Positions 7,329 through 15,700 are shown, counted from the first letter of the stretch. The stretch is DNA of 64,000 nt from Pyruvatibacter sp. (GCF_040219635.1 NZ_JAVJSC010000003.1:506501-570500); one strand, 5' to 3'. Program-made: numbers and translations. Notes: a model not told the origin generated them from the sequence alone.

Positions 7329-7753
7329 TGGCCTATTGGCTCTTTAAGTCCGAACCCGGAACATGGTCGTGGGACAATCAGGTGAAATGCGGCGACAAAG
7401 GCACCGAATGGGACGGTGTGCGCAACTACATGGCCAACAACTTCATGAAGGACATGAAGATTGGCGACAAAGGTTTTTTCTATCACTCGGTGAATGAAAA
7501 GCAGATCGTTGGCATTGTAGAAGTCATCGGCGAGCATGTGATGGACCCCACCGATGCCAAGGGCAAATTCGGCATGGTGCAGCTCAAGGCGGTGTGCCCG
7601 ATGCCTACCTTCGTGACCCTGGCCGACATCAAGAGCGAGCCCGCTCTCGAAGACATGGTGCTGGTCAAGAACTCCCGCCTGTCCGTGCAGCCGGTAACGC
7701 CTACCGAGTGGAAAAAAGTCTGCGCCATGGGCGGACTGAAGAAAACGCCGTAG
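7328..7753 (+). CDS. EVE domain-containing protein
   Basis: The 141 residues begin MAYWLFKSEPGTWSWDNQVK, the standard EVE opening (YWLxKSEP..WSW). WDGVRNYMANNFMKDMKIGD and an FYHS segment lining the ligand cage follow, and then IVGIVEVIGE. EVE domains belong to the PUA/ASCH/YTH-like fold and bind modified bases in nucleic acid. The length is that of a stand-alone EVE protein. It overlaps the upstream YciI gene by one base. In many alphaproteobacteria YciI and EVE genes lie beside gpsA, as here. Confidence 0.93.
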   Translation: MAYWLFKSEPGTWSWDNQVKCGDKGTEWDGVRNYMANNFMKDMKIGDKGFFYHSVNEKQIVGIVEVIGEHVMDPTDAKGKFGMVQLKAVCPMPTFVTLADIKSEPALEDMVLVKNSRLSVQPVTPTEWKKVCAMGGLKKTP

Positions 7754-7761
7754 GCACGGCA

Positions 7762-8268
7762 ATGCCTCACCAACACGCCCATTTCAAAATCAACACACCC
7801 GAGATACCGCTGAAAGGTGGCTGCCAGTGCGGCGCGGTGCGCTACACGATTTCCGGCCCGCCGGTAGTGTTCTATCTGTGCCACTGCACAGAATGCCAGA
7901 AGCAAACTTCAAGCGCCTTTGGCGAAAGCCTGCGGGTGAACCTTGGCGACTTCACCATTGAAGGACCGACAAAAGTCTTCCTGCGCCCAATCTCAAAAGG
8001 CGGACACCAGACCTGCACATTCTGCGACGCCTGCGGCACGCGCCTGACCCACCAGCGACCCGGCTATGGCGACAAGCTGAACGTCAAGGCGGGCACACTG
8101 GACGACACATCGTGGCTGGTGCCGGCCGGCCATATATGGGTCGCGTCAAAACAGCCGCACATAACAATCCGTGACGACGAGTTGGCCTATGCGCACCAGC
8201 CTGAGAGCGATGCCGCACTTGAGGCGAGGTGGCAGGCCATGACACCGATGTGGCACCCCGCATCATGA
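7762..8268 (+). CDS. GFA (Gfa/CENP-V) family zinc protein
   Basis: The 168-residue product begins MPHQHAHFKINTPEIPLKGG. It has the Gfa zinc ligands: GGCQCGAVRY at about 19-28, CHCTECQ at about 40-46 and CTFCDACGTRL at about 81-91. Relatives include glutathione-dependent formaldehyde-activating enzyme, but most members are uncharacterised; the substrate here is unknown. ATG 7762 is used because upstream residues overlap the EVE gene in another frame. It shares ATGA with the following Rieske gene. Confidence 0.9.
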   Translation: MPHQHAHFKINTPEIPLKGGCQCGAVRYTISGPPVVFYLCHCTECQKQTSSAFGESLRVNLGDFTIEGPTKVFLRPISKGGHQTCTFCDACGTRLTHQRPGYGDKLNVKAGTLDDTSWLVPAGHIWVASKQPHITIRDDELAYAHQPESDAALEARWQAMTPMWHPAS

Positions 8269-8639
8269 CCGCACTCCCCTGGCACTCCCGCCCCGGCGCA
8301 CCCGCACCAGGCACCACGCTGTGCGCGCTGTATGAAATCCGCACGCCCGGCGCACGCGGATTCCTGTTTGGCGAAGGCCGCGCGCGGTTTGACATGTTTG
8401 TGGTCCGCACCGCCAACGAGGTGGTGGCCTATGTCAATGAATGCCCGCACGCATTTACGCCGCTGGAAACCTGGGCCGACAAGTTTCTGACACTGGCGGA
8501 GGATGAAATCATCTGCTCCACCCATGGCGCGCTGTTTCGCATAAACGATGGGCTGTGCACGTCAGGCCCCTGCACCGGCAAAGCCCTTGTGCCCATCCCC
8601 GTCACCGTTCACGCTGGCATGATACGCATCAGCCCCTAA
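8265..8639 (+). CDS. Rieske [2Fe-2S] ferredoxin-like protein
   Basis: The 124-residue soluble protein has a Rieske cluster site: CPH (in NECPHAFTPLE) and, about 20 residues later, CSTHGALF, i.e. CxH...CxxH. It lacks a membrane anchor and a catalytic oxygenase domain, so it is most like the ferredoxin components of ring-hydroxylating systems or free Rieske proteins. Its ATG sits within the ATGA shared with the Gfa gene. No partner oxygenase is adjacent, so the electron acceptor is unknown. Confidence 0.9.
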   Translation: MTALPWHSRPGAPAPGTTLCALYEIRTPGARGFLFGEGRARFDMFVVRTANEVVAYVNECPHAFTPLETWADKFLTLAEDEIICSTHGALFRINDGLCTSGPCTGKALVPIPVTVHAGMIRISP

Positions 8640-8669
8640 GGCTGGGCAACATGCCGGGGAGACAGACCA

Positions 8670-9071
8670 ATGGACGTTCTCACCAACCTCAACTGGCTGG
8701 CGGTGCTCGCCGCCTCCATCGCGGGCTTTGCCACCGGCGCTGTATGGTACGGCGTGTTTGCCAAGCCCTGGATGGCCGCCGCGGGCCTCACCGACGACGA
8801 CATTCAGCAGGAACCAACAACCTATGTGTTCGCGGGCGTGCTGCAGGTGGTCATGGCCATCACCCTTGCCGTGGTGATTGCCCTCACCGGCATCACCGGG
8901 TGGCTGTCAGGCGCCATTCTGGGGTTTGTCATCGGCATCGGTCTTGTCACGGCAAACAAGGCGCTCAACGCAGCCTTTCAAGGCACCAGCCGCAACCTCG
9001 TCATCATCGACGGCCTGCACGCCGCCACAGCCTTCGCCTTCATGGGCGCGATACTGGGAGGCTGGCAGTAG
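8670..9071 (+). CDS. DUF1761-type membrane protein
   Basis: The 133 residues contain four predicted membrane helices: WLAVLAASIAGFATGAVWYG, VFAGVLQVVMAITLAVVIAL, WLSGAILGFVIGIGLV and ATAFAFMGAILGGW. The opening NLNWLAVLAASIAGFATGAVWYGVFAKPW is characteristic of DUF1761, a family without known function. A GGGGAGA site precedes the ATG. It follows the Rieske gene by 30 bp and ends before a long hairpin at 9082. Confidence 0.8.
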   Translation: MDVLTNLNWLAVLAASIAGFATGAVWYGVFAKPWMAAAGLTDDDIQQEPTTYVFAGVLQVVMAITLAVVIALTGITGWLSGAILGFVIGIGLVTANKALNAAFQGTSRNLVIIDGLHAATAFAFMGAILGGWQ

Positions 9072-9081
9072 TAGCGCGACA

Positions 9082-9170
9082 CGTCACTCCCGACCTGATC
9101 CGGGGCCTACTCGCCAACAATCAACTGTACAGCATCCGCGAGTGGACCCCGGATCAAGTCCGGGGTGACG
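9082..9170. repeat. Long imperfect inverted repeat (89 bp)
   Basis: A left arm at 9082-9113 pairs with a right arm at 9139-9170 (32 bp each, a few mismatches) around a 25-bp loop. Each arm itself contains the CCCGGATCAAGTCCGGG-type palindrome. The same architecture is repeated at 31538-31627. It lies between a plus-strand and a minus-strand stop, a typical place for such elements. Confidence 0.8.
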
Positions 9171-9199
9171 AAGTAAGGTCGTGCCCTTGAGGCCTTCCC

Positions 9200-9946
9200 T
9201 CAGCTCCCCGCAAACGCCTCAAAACTGCTCTTGAGCCCGGCCACAGACAACGCCACAAGCTTGCCGCCGTCTTCCGGAGTAGCCAGCGTCGGGTCCGAGC
9301 CCATGCGGCCATCTGGAAACTTGGTGCGGTAGTCTTCGGCATCCGTAAACCGGCCATTGGGCGCGATCGTGGGCGACACATCTGCGGTCTTGATCGAGTC
9401 CGGATACGCCCATTGCGTCACCGCCACTTCTGATGGCGTGGCGTGGCTGCCGTGGCTCTTGCCGTAGGTGCTCATGCACATGTCCATGACGGGTTTGTAG
9501 TCCCACCAGTTGTCGAGCTTGCATTTGATGGGTCCGCGATTGGATGCCTCCCCGGCAAGCGAGCGGTCCGCATAAATCTCGGAAAACGCCGCATTGATGG
9601 TGGCGATGTTGCCGCCGTGCCCGTTGAAAAACAGCACCCGTTCAAACCCGTGCACCGCCAGCGACGACACCCAGTCGTGAATCGCTGCGATCATCGTCGA
9701 GGGCCGCAGGGTCATTGACCCGGCGAACCCCAGATGATGCTGCGCGCAGCCCACATTGAACGTCGGCCCCACTAGAATATCTGCGTCTTTCTGCGCCTCA
9801 TGCGCAATGATTTCAGGACACAGCGCATCCGTGCCGATCAGCCCTGTCGGCCCATGCTGTTCGGTCGAACCAATGGGAATGACAATCGCTTTCGAGCGGG
9901 TCAGGTAGTCATCAACTTCCTGCCAGGTGGAGTGGTGCAGCAGCAT
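9200..9946 (-). CDS. Creatininase/creatinine amidohydrolase family protein
   Basis: The 248-residue metalloenzyme has the family's motifs: PIGSTEQHGPTGLIGTDA at about 24-41 (Glu, His and Asp metal ligands) and FFNGHGGNIATIN at about 105-117. The family cleaves cyclic or linear amides (creatinine, formamidopyrimidines, mycofactocin precursor); the substrate here cannot be told, since no creatine or mycofactocin genes are near. It follows the GNAT gene by 5 bp on the same strand, suggesting co-transcription. Confidence 0.88.
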   Translation of the reverse strand: MLLHHSTWQEVDDYLTRSKAIVIPIGSTEQHGPTGLIGTDALCPEIIAHEAQKDADILVGPTFNVGCAQHHLGFAGSMTLRPSTMIAAIHDWVSSLAVHGFERVLFFNGHGGNIATINAAFSEIYADRSLAGEASNRGPIKCKLDNWWDYKPVMDMCMSTYGKSHGSHATPSEVAVTQWAYPDSIKTADVSPTIAPNGRFTDAEDYRTKFPDGRMGSDPTLATPEDGGKLVALSVAGLKSSFEAFAGS

Positions 9947-9951
9947 GGGCG

Positions 9952-10446
9952 TCAGCCTTCTATGAGATATTCAAATTCAATTTCATCGCGAATGGGAATG
10001 CCGTTGTCGCCGGTCAGTGGAATCTCAGGTTTCAGCTTGCGGGCGTGTGCAATGGCGTTGAGTCCCACCCGCGCAATCGTCATGCCGATGACCTGATAAA
10101 ACCCGATCGCCCGCAGATTGTCGTTGGTCGTCACAAGACGTACACGCCGCACGCCCTCGCGCCGCGCCACCTCAAACATGTCCGTCATCAAGGCGCGCCC
10201 CGTTCCACGCGCCGTTCCGGTGGCGGCAAGCGCAACAACTTCAAGCTCACCCTCCGCGATGAGATAGACCACCGCGCCGACAAACGCGCCGTCCGCCACC
10301 GCAACCCGCACCGGCAGATCAAACGGATCAACCTCGCGCCCCAGCGATACGACACTGTCGCCCCATTGCGCGCGTATCAGGCTGTGGGCCTGAGCAAGCG
10401 TGGTCTCGTCAGGGTCAATAACGTCAATGATGTGCGCAGCGGTCAT
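9952..10446 (-). CDS. GNAT family N-acetyltransferase
   Basis: The 164-residue protein shows GNAT structure: LEVVALAATGTARGTGRALMTDMFEVAR, where the acetyl-CoA loop GTARGTGRAL matches Q/RxxGxG/A, followed by LVTTNDNLRAIGFYQVIGM, the usual N..A..FY segment. The acceptor is unknown. It is the first gene of a two-gene minus-strand unit with the creatininase-like gene and is divergent from another GNAT gene 45 bp away. Confidence 0.88.
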   Translation of the reverse strand: MTAAHIIDVIDPDETTLAQAHSLIRAQWGDSVVSLGREVDPFDLPVRVAVADGAFVGAVVYLIAEGELEVVALAATGTARGTGRALMTDMFEVARREGVRRVRLVTTNDNLRAIGFYQVIGMTIARVGLNAIAHARKLKPEIPLTGDNGIPIRDEIEFEYLIEG

Positions 10447-10491
10447 GACCGCAAGCTTGACCCATCAAACCCCTTCACGGCAAATCTCCCC

Positions 10492-10944
10492 ATGACAACG
10501 ATCACGGTGAGACCCGCCAAACCTGACGACGCAGCAGCCATTGCCCGCGCGTTCACGCCCGCACGCGCCGCCATGCCAAGCGTGCCGGTCATCCACACGG
10601 CGGAGGAAGACCTGTGGTTCATCACCCACAAAATGCTGCCGGAATGCACTGTTGTTGTGGCGGAGGCGGATGGCGTTATCGCCGGTGTTGCCGCCTATAC
10701 GGACACATGGCTTGAGCAGCTTTATGTGGACCCTTCCCACCACCGCAAGGGCATCGGCATGGCGCTGCTCACCCATGTCATGCGCGACCGGCCCGAGGGC
10801 CTCGACCTGTGGGTATTCCAGAGCAACGCCCCTGCCCGCGCCCTGTATGAATCCCAAGGCTTCCGCTGCGTCGAGCTGACGGACGGCCAATCAAATGAAG
10901 AAAAATGCCCGGATGCACGCTATAGCTGGCCGGGAAATCTCTAA
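10492..10944 (+). CDS. GNAT family N-acetyltransferase
   Basis: The 150-residue product begins MTTITVRPAKPDDAAAIARA. It carries LEQLYVDPSHHRKGIGMALL (acetyl-CoA pyrophosphate loop HRKGIG) at about 75-94 and LDLWVFQSNAPARALYESQGF at about 104-124, both GNAT signatures. The frame extends upstream to 10045 over the divergent GNAT gene, but the domain starts at ATG 10492. Substrate unknown. It precedes the CoA-transferase gene by 27 bp and may be cotranscribed with it. Confidence 0.88.
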   Translation: MTTITVRPAKPDDAAAIARAFTPARAAMPSVPVIHTAEEDLWFITHKMLPECTVVVAEADGVIAGVAAYTDTWLEQLYVDPSHHRKGIGMALLTHVMRDRPEGLDLWVFQSNAPARALYESQGFRCVELTDGQSNEEKCPDARYSWPGNL

Positions 10945-10971
10945 CCTGCTTCTTCCCAACGGACGCTACTC

Positions 10972-12216
10972 ATGACCGAACCAAAGAACACCGGCCCCCT
11001 TGCGGGCGTGAAAATCGTCGATTGCACCTCCGTGGTGCTGGGCGCTTACGCCATGCAGATACTCGGCGATCTGGGCGCAGAGGTCATCAAGATTGAAGCA
11101 CCGACGGCAGAAGGCTCGCCCGGCGGCGACATTCTGCGCTGGGGCGGCAAGTCCCCGGTCGGCCCCGGCATGGGCCCGCTCTTCATGACCTACAACCGCA
11201 ACAAGCGGTCCGTCGTGCTTGACCTCAAAATGCCCGAAGCCCGCGAAGCCCTGCGCACCCTCATCAAGGACGCCGACGTCTTCGCCTCCAACATCCGCTA
11301 TGCGGGCATGGAGCGGCTGGGCATCGACTATGAAGGCGTCAAAAAAATCAACCCCGAGATCGTCTATGTGCACGCCGCGGGCTTTGGCAAGGATGGTGCC
11401 TATGGCGGTCTGCAGGCCTACGATGATCTCATTCAGGCAGCGTCCGGCGGCACGGACCTTCTGCCGCGCGTCAACAAACGCGCAGGTCTTGAAGGCGAGC
11501 AGTTCGAGCGCCCCGCCTATCTGCCAAGCCTCGTCGCCGACAAGACAACCGGCCTGCACATGGTCTATGCGACCCTGGCTGCGCTCTATTACAAGCAGCG
11601 TACCGGCGAAGGCCAGTTTGTTGAAGTGCCGATGCTCGAATGTTTTACAAGTTTCACCATGAGCGAGAACCTCTACGGCCATTGCTTCGAGCCACCGGTC
11701 GGCGGCTACGGCTATTCCCGCGTGCTGAACCCCAATCGCCGCCCCTTCAAGACCAAAGACGGCTATCTCTCCATTGTTCCGTACTCGGATCGTCAATGGG
11801 ATGATTTCTTCGAGCTGGGTGGCCGCAAGGGCCTGCTGCAGGAAGATGAACGCTTCAACACCTACCAGAACCGCACCCAGAACGTGCTGGCGCTTTATGG
11901 GCTGGTGGAAGAAGTCGCCCAGACCCGCACCAGCGAGGAATGGATTGACCTCCTGAAGCAGAAAAACATCCCCGCCATGCGCGTCAACCGCCTCGACGAC
12001 GTCACCAGCGACCCGCATTTGCAATCGATCGGCTTCTTCGAACACCACCAGCACCCCACCGAAGGCACATATGTGGCCATGAAGCAGCCCGTGAGTTTTG
12101 AGAAAACGCCAGCGACGCACCGGCATCATCCGCCTGCGTTGGGTGTGGACACGGAAGCGGTGCTGCGTGAAGCGGGGCTGAGTGAGGAAGAAATCGCCGC
12201 AGTCTCTGCAAGCTAA
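10972..12216 (+). CDS. Family III (CaiB/BaiF) CoA-transferase
   Basis: Moves CoA between carboxylic acids through an aspartyl-CoA thioester. The 414-residue protein has the family's GPLAGVKIVDCTSVVLGAYA start, LGDLGAEVIKIE, the NRNKRSVVLDLK segment and the probable catalytic Asp (D151) in QAYDDLIQAASG. Length is normal. No partner enzyme is adjacent to indicate the acid handled; acetyl-CoA synthetase follows after 255 bp. Carnitine, bile-acid or aromatic acid substrates are all known for the family. Confidence 0.93.
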   Translation: MTEPKNTGPLAGVKIVDCTSVVLGAYAMQILGDLGAEVIKIEAPTAEGSPGGDILRWGGKSPVGPGMGPLFMTYNRNKRSVVLDLKMPEAREALRTLIKDADVFASNIRYAGMERLGIDYEGVKKINPEIVYVHAAGFGKDGAYGGLQAYDDLIQAASGGTDLLPRVNKRAGLEGEQFERPAYLPSLVADKTTGLHMVYATLAALYYKQRTGEGQFVEVPMLECFTSFTMSENLYGHCFEPPVGGYGYSRVLNPNRRPFKTKDGYLSIVPYSDRQWDDFFELGGRKGLLQEDERFNTYQNRTQNVLALYGLVEEVAQTRTSEEWIDLLKQKNIPAMRVNRLDDVTSDPHLQSIGFFEHHQHPTEGTYVAMKQPVSFEKTPATHRHHPPALGVDTEAVLREAGLSEEEIAAVSAS

Positions 12217-12228
12217 CTCCGGCGCTGA

Positions 12229-12341
12229 CACCCCACCCCGTCGGCTCCGCCGCCGACCCTCCCCATCAAGGGGAGGGTGACTTTGCCTCGACGTGGGCAC
12301 ACACACCTCCCTCCCCCTTGTGGGGAGGGCCGGGGTGGGGG
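12229..12341. repeat. Nested GC-rich inverted repeat with two internal hairpins
   Basis: Outer arms CACCCCACCCCG and CGGGGTGGGGGCG enclose two hairpins of the same sequence type: CCCTCCCC-ATCAA-GGGGAGGG at 12257-12277 and CCCTCCCC-CTTGT-GGGGAGGG at 12309-12329. It sits between the CoA-transferase and acs genes. It could act as a bidirectional transcription or mRNA-stability element; the symmetric nesting looks like a dispersed palindromic element rather than a simple terminator, as there is no U-tract. Confidence 0.7.
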
Positions 12342-12471
12342 CGAAAAGAAAATGCGCCGTCATTTTTGACTTGCCGCAATGCGCTTACCCTTGCAGCGCA
12401 CGCGGCCGGGCTTCCATACTGCTGCCAACAAAAACTCAGGCTGAAATGCCCAGGCCGCACAGGGAGCCACC

Positions 12472-14424
12472 ATGTCCGACGAAGTGATCAAAGTCCCCGC
12501 CGATTGGGCCAAGTCCGCCTATGTCGACGATGCCAAGTACAAAGAGATGTACGCGCAGTCGATTTCCGACCCCACGGCCTTCTGGGGTGAGCACGGCAAG
12601 CGGGTGGACTGGATCAAGCCCTACACCACCGTGAAGGACGTCTCGTACCATGAGCGCGATCTGCACGTTAAGTGGTACGAGGATGGCACGCTTAACGTCT
12701 GCTACAACTGCGTTGACCGGCACGTCGCCGACAAGGGCGACCAGGTGGCGATCATCTGGGAAGGTGATGACCCCTCCGTTGACCAGTCCATCACCTACAC
12801 GCAGCTGCACCACCACGTGCAGCGCTTCGCCAATGTGCTGAAGGACCAGGGCGTCAAGAAAGGCGACCGCGTCACTATCTATATGCCGATGATCCCCGAA
12901 GCGGCTTACGCCATGCTGGCCTGCGCGCGCATCGGCGCGGTGCACTCCATCGTCTTTGGCGGCTTTTCGCCGGACGCGCTGGCGGGTCGCATTCTTGATT
13001 GCGACAGCAAGTTCGTCATCACGTCTGACGAAGGCGTGCGCGGCGGGCGGCCAATCCCCTTGAAGGAAAACACCGACGACGCGCTGGACCAGTGCCCGGA
13101 CGTGACAAGCGTCATCGTGGTGGAACACACCGGCGGCGCCGTCACCATGAAGGAAGGCCGCGACGTCTGGTATCACGAGGTGGCAGGCCGCGTGGACCAT
13201 GAGTGCCCGTGCGAGGAAATGGGCGCGGAAGACCCGCTGTTTATTCTGTACACGTCAGGCTCCACCGGCAAGCCCAAAGGCGTGCTGCATACCACCGGCG
13301 GCTACCTCGTCTATGCGTCAATGACCCACCAATATGTGTTCGACTACAAGCCCGGCGACATCTACTGGTGCACGGCGGATGTGGGCTGGGTCACTGGTCA
13401 CAGTTACATCGTGTACGGACCATTGGCCAATGGCGCCACGACCTTGATGTTTGAAGGCGTGCCGACCTATCCGGACTCGTCGCGCTGCTGGCAGGTCTGC
13501 GACAAGCACAACGTCAACATCTTTTACACAGCCCCCACCGCCATCCGCGCCCTGATGCGCGAAGGCGATGAACCGGTCACCAAGACATCCCGCAAAAGCC
13601 TGCGTCTGCTCGGCTCCGTGGGCGAACCCATCAACCCGGAAGCGTGGAACTGGTATCACCGTGTGGTCGGCGACAGCCGCTGCCCCATCGTCGATACATG
13701 GTGGCAGACAGAAACCGGCGGCATCCTCATTTCGCCCCTGCCCGGCGCAACGGACCTCAAGCCCGGCTCCGCCACCCGGCCCTTCTTTGGCGTAGAGCCG
13801 GTGCTGGTGGACAATGACGGCCACCCCTTGAAGGGCGCCGCCTCCGGCAACCTGTGCATCGCAGACTCATGGCCCGGCCAGATGCGCACGGTCTACGGCG
13901 ATCACAAACGGTTTTTTGAAACCTATTTCAGCCAGTTCAAGGGCAAATACTTTTCCGGTGACGGCTGCAGGCGGGATGAAGACGGCTATTACTGGATCAC
14001 CGGCCGCGTCGATGACGTGCTCAACGTCTCCGGCCACCGCATGGGCACCGCCGAAGTGGAAAGCGCATTGGTGTCGCACCCCAAGGTCGCTGAAAGCGCT
14101 GTGGTCGGTTACCCCCACGACATCAAGGGCCAGGGCATCTACGCCTATGTGACCCTCAATCAGGGCGAGGAACCGTCTGACGAGTTGAAAAAGGAACTCG
14201 TGCAGCACGTCCGCAAGGAAATCGGCCCCATCGCCTCACCTGACCTGCTGCAATGGGCCCCCGGCCTGCCCAAAACCCGCTCCGGCAAAATCATGCGCCG
14301 CATTTTGCGCAAGATCGCTGAAGATGATTTCTCCAACCTCGGCGACACCTCCACCCTGGCCGACCCCGGCGTGGTGGATGACCTCATCACCAACCGCCAG
14401 AACCTTGGTGGCAAAAGCAGCTAG
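12472..14424 (+). CDS. acsA: Acetyl-CoA synthetase (AMP-forming)
   Basis: Activates acetate to acetyl-CoA through acetyl-AMP. The 650-residue protein has the ACAS N-terminus (AFWGEHGKRVDWIKPYTTVKD), SIVFGGFSPDALAGRI, the P-loop-like LYTSGSTGKPKGVLHTTGGY at about 260, DTWWQTETGG at about 409, and the C-terminal PKTRSGKIMRRILRKIA. The lysine of that last motif is the known acetylation switch in Acs enzymes. Length is typical. A GGGAG site precedes the ATG. It is monocistronic by spacing (255 bp upstream, 162 bp downstream, both with hairpins). Confidence 0.97.
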   Translation: MSDEVIKVPADWAKSAYVDDAKYKEMYAQSISDPTAFWGEHGKRVDWIKPYTTVKDVSYHERDLHVKWYEDGTLNVCYNCVDRHVADKGDQVAIIWEGDDPSVDQSITYTQLHHHVQRFANVLKDQGVKKGDRVTIYMPMIPEAAYAMLACARIGAVHSIVFGGFSPDALAGRILDCDSKFVITSDEGVRGGRPIPLKENTDDALDQCPDVTSVIVVEHTGGAVTMKEGRDVWYHEVAGRVDHECPCEEMGAEDPLFILYTSGSTGKPKGVLHTTGGYLVYASMTHQYVFDYKPGDIYWCTADVGWVTGHSYIVYGPLANGATTLMFEGVPTYPDSSRCWQVCDKHNVNIFYTAPTAIRALMREGDEPVTKTSRKSLRLLGSVGEPINPEAWNWYHRVVGDSRCPIVDTWWQTETGGILISPLPGATDLKPGSATRPFFGVEPVLVDNDGHPLKGAASGNLCIADSWPGQMRTVYGDHKRFFETYFSQFKGKYFSGDGCRRDEDGYYWITGRVDDVLNVSGHRMGTAEVESALVSHPKVAESAVVGYPHDIKGQGIYAYVTLNQGEEPSDELKKELVQHVRKEIGPIASPDLLQWAPGLPKTRSGKIMRRILRKIAEDDFSNLGDTSTLADPGVVDDLITNRQNLGGKSS

Positions 14425-14447
14425 GGCATTTTCTGGCCCTGCACCGA

Positions 14448-14531
14448 TTGTCCGGCCAAACCGGACAATGGCGTTCCAGGGAAAGGTCAAAACATCCCTT
14501 TTTCGTCCACCCTCCGGCTTGACCGGAGGGT
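14448..14531. repeat. Two perfect hairpins downstream of acsA
   Basis: TTGTCCGG/CCGGACAA with a five-base loop lies at 14448-14468, and ACCCTCCGG/CCGGAGGGT around CTTGA at 14509-14531. Neither is followed by a run of T, so rho-independent termination is doubtful. The second shares the TCAAG/CTTGA loop with the CCCGGATCAAGTCCGGG repeats although its stem differs. Confidence 0.6.
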
Positions 14532-14586
14532 CTTGCCGCGTGTGCTATGACGCCTTGCATCAACTGCCCCGGAACGCAGCACAGCC

Positions 14587-15381
14587 ATGACAAACCAAAC
14601 CGCCCTCATCACCGGGGCCTCGGCAGGCATCGGCAAATGCTTCGCGCAGTTTTATGCTGCCAAAGGCTATGACCTGATCCTGACTGCCCGGCGTGCTGAC
14701 CGGCTGGAGTCGCTCGCCGCCGAGCTTTCCTCCGTACACGGGATAAAATGCACAGTCATTGCCGCAGACCTTGCCGACCCTGCCGCCCCGAACATGATCT
14801 GGAACCGCATTACAACAAGCGGCCTCAGGGTGGACGTTCTCATCAACAATGCCGGTTACGGCATGAACGATCATTTTGTGGACTATGACTGGCCCGCCCA
14901 CCGCGACTTCATTCAGATCATGGTAACTGCGTACGCGCATCTGTGCCGCCTGGTATTGCCGGATATGCTGGCGCGCAAACATGGCCGTATCATCAATGTG
15001 GCGTCTGTCGCAGGCCTTGCGCCGGGCACGCTCGGCCACACGCTGTACGGGGCCTCCAAAGCCTTCCTCATAAAAATGTCGGAGAGCCTGTCGCTGGAAA
15101 CCGCCGGCACCGGCGTCCACGTAACAGCGCTTAATCCCGGCTTCACGCGGTCGGAGTTTCACACCACCGCGGGCGTTCAGCCCACCGTGGACAAGATGCC
15201 CAAATGGATGTGGATGACGGCCCCTGACGTGGTGGCGCAAGCCCATGCCGCCAGCGAAAAGGGCTTGGCCCAAATAGTGCCGGGCCGGGTCAACCGCCTG
15301 CTGACCGTCATCCTGCGGCTGATACCGCCACAGATGGCCCTCAACATTTCCCGCCGCCGCTCTGCCATGCAGGACGGCTAG
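14587..15381 (+). CDS. Short-chain dehydrogenase/reductase
   Basis: The 264-residue classical SDR has the NAD(P) motif TGASAGIG at 9-16, NNAGYG at about 93, a catalytic Ser in VASVAGLAP, YGASKAFL (Tyr-x3-Lys) at about 157-161 and NPGFTRSEFH. Arg residues after the first strand (TARRADRLE) favour NADPH. The C-terminal LTVILRLIPPQMALNISRRR resembles membrane-associated family members acting on lipid-like substrates. Its TAG shares CTAG with the convergent SDHAF4-like gene. Confidence 0.9.
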   Translation: MTNQTALITGASAGIGKCFAQFYAAKGYDLILTARRADRLESLAAELSSVHGIKCTVIAADLADPAAPNMIWNRITTSGLRVDVLINNAGYGMNDHFVDYDWPAHRDFIQIMVTAYAHLCRLVLPDMLARKHGRIINVASVAGLAPGTLGHTLYGASKAFLIKMSESLSLETAGTGVHVTALNPGFTRSEFHTTAGVQPTVDKMPKWMWMTAPDVVAQAHAASEKGLAQIVPGRVNRLLTVILRLIPPQMALNISRRRSAMQDG

Positions 15382-15602
15382 AAATCAGAGACAATGCCGT
15401 TGCGCTCCCAGTCGCCATAGCGCGTGGGTTCTGCGCCTTTGGGTCCGTTGATCTCGGCAGCAGGCTTGCCTGACGCTGCCTCACCGGCCTCGCGCGCTGC
15501 ACGACGCTCCTCAGCTTCCGCCAGCGCCCTGCGGGCTGCGGGAGTAAGCTCTTTTTTTGGAGGCTCGTTACGGGGGTCGCCCTGCGTCGTCTTACTGCTC
15601 AT
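15378..15602 (-). CDS. DUF1674 / succinate dehydrogenase assembly factor 4-like protein
   Basis: The 74-residue charged protein ends in PTRYGDWERNGIVSDF, the diagnostic C-terminus of DUF1674, which includes eukaryotic SDHAF4 that protects flavinylated SdhA before complex II assembly. The first half is a low-complexity Lys/Glu/Ala helix. ATG 15602 (MSSKTTQGDPRNEPPKKELT) is preferred over the upstream in-frame start. No sdh genes are in the window, so the assignment is by family only. It overlaps the SDR stop by CTAG. Confidence 0.9.
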   Translation of the reverse strand: MSSKTTQGDPRNEPPKKELTPAARRALAEAEERRAAREAGEAASGKPAAEINGPKGAEPTRYGDWERNGIVSDF

Positions 15603-15700
15603 CAAACTGCCTAAATCTTGAAGCACACGGCCTCAAACGCCATATCATGCTGAGAATATAGGCCCGCATCTCCGCAGGCCAAAACCGGAGACTATCAAAC

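Noticed and set aside
10966..12363. 465-residue minus-strand open frame opposite the CoA-transferase
   Set aside because: It mirrors conserved coding on the other strand and runs through the nested repeat; there is no recognisable domain or good start.
14448..14468. Rho-independent terminator for acsA
   Set aside because: The hairpin is perfect but not followed by T residues, so it is listed as a hairpin repeat only.
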